Positions 63,886 to 64,000 of a DNA stretch of 64,000 nucleotides are shown here, piece by piece. Numbering within the stretch: the first letter of the stretch is position 1; every line of letters starts with the position of its first letter. Under the pieces are notes generated by a model that was not told the origin of the DNA, searched no databases, and saw only the letters and a program-made list of their open reading frames with translations. The translations under genes were made by a program, and so were the position numbers. Source of the stretch: Subtercola boreus (GTDB lineage: Bacteria; Actinomycetota; Actinomycetes; Actinomycetales; Microbacteriaceae); the NCBI RefSeq assembly GCF_003399645.1, contig NZ_NBXD01000020.1:84719-148718 (forward strand). Reading direction: 5' to 3'.

Positions 63886-64000
63886 TGTGTGGGGGCCGGG
63901 GAATATTGCCTTCGGGGGCCACTTGTATTGCCTCCGGGGGCCGGGGTGTCGCGCGGTCAGGGGCCAGTGACGCCCGACCGCGCGAGGTCCTATGCCTTGG
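63886..64000. mobile_element. probable insertion-sequence end with spaced subterminal repeats
   Basis: After the truncation point the motif GGGGGCC (or AGGGGCC) recurs at about 63891, 63914, 63936 and 63959, each followed by similar bases (ATTGCCTTC / ATTGCCTCC), at 22-23-base intervals. Phased repeats of two helical turns next to a broken gene resemble transposase-binding arrays at ends of IS21-like elements. No transposase is visible because the window ends. Confidence 0.4.

Overview
The window is a high-G+C chromosomal segment (about two thirds G+C by eye) from an actinobacterium. A mycothiol-conjugate amidase (mca), the ispH-xseA-xseB-DUF4245-carbonic anhydrase-fumC block, the mca/DUF4307/greA neighbourhood, frequent GTG starts and small proteins of types I associate with the family all point to Microbacteriaceae. 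The genus cannot be told from the sequence alone. No tRNA, rRNA, CRISPR array or prophage was seen.

Layout. 1-14.1 kb is mostly core metabolism: the rmuC end, glpX and fba (gluconeogenesis/glycolysis), a methyltransferase and a glycosyltransferase facing each other across a repeat-filled spacer, ispH, the exonuclease VII genes, carbonic anhydrase, fumC, an alditol-oxidase-like flavoenzyme and a prepilin-peptidase-like protein. 14.3-18.3 kb is a catabolic operon (GntR regulator, TIM-barrel isomerase, DhaK-DhaL kinase, RpiB-like isomerase) best read as erythrulose/tetritol use, with a candidate GntR operator. 18.4-30.2 kb is again mostly core: PhoH, uppS, hemolysin III, mca, greA, ilvA, AI-2E transporter, YcaQ-like protein, htpX and lemA. 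30.3-35.7 kb is a tightly coupled four-gene operon (MFS, PLP amino-acid aldolase-like, sugar-lactone oxidase, GH1 glycosidase). 35.8-40.7 kb holds a large Ig-like/membrane protein coupled to a GH76 protein and two small genes. 40.8-45.7 kb is a ROK-regulated XylFGH-type sugar ABC transporter ending in a 71-aa membrane protein. 45.7-53.2 kb is mixed: small proteins, a double FKBP-type lipoprotein, a CDF transporter, a coiled-coil/Nudix pair, a sugar-type MFS transporter and an AraC-like regulator.

The most interesting part is the signalling stretch at 53.1-59.8 kb: an XRE-cupin regulator divergent from a CPYC flavoprotein, an RsbQ-like hydrolase translationally coupled to a PAS-GAF-GGDEF diguanylate cyclase, an ECF sigma factor with no visible anti-sigma gene, and a two-component system. 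In the RsbQ unit the PAS domain resembles that of RsbP, but the PP2C output of the Bacillus system is replaced by a c-di-GMP synthase. This is the best candidate here for an undescribed arrangement.

59.8-64 kb is decaying accessory DNA: a frameshifted, internally deleted molybdopterin-oxidoreductase remnant, a regulator/SDR/hydrolase cluster, a second MmyB-like regulator lacking its DNA-binding domain, and a second hydrolase cut off next to a set of 22-23-bp spaced repeats that looks like the end of an insertion sequence running off the window.
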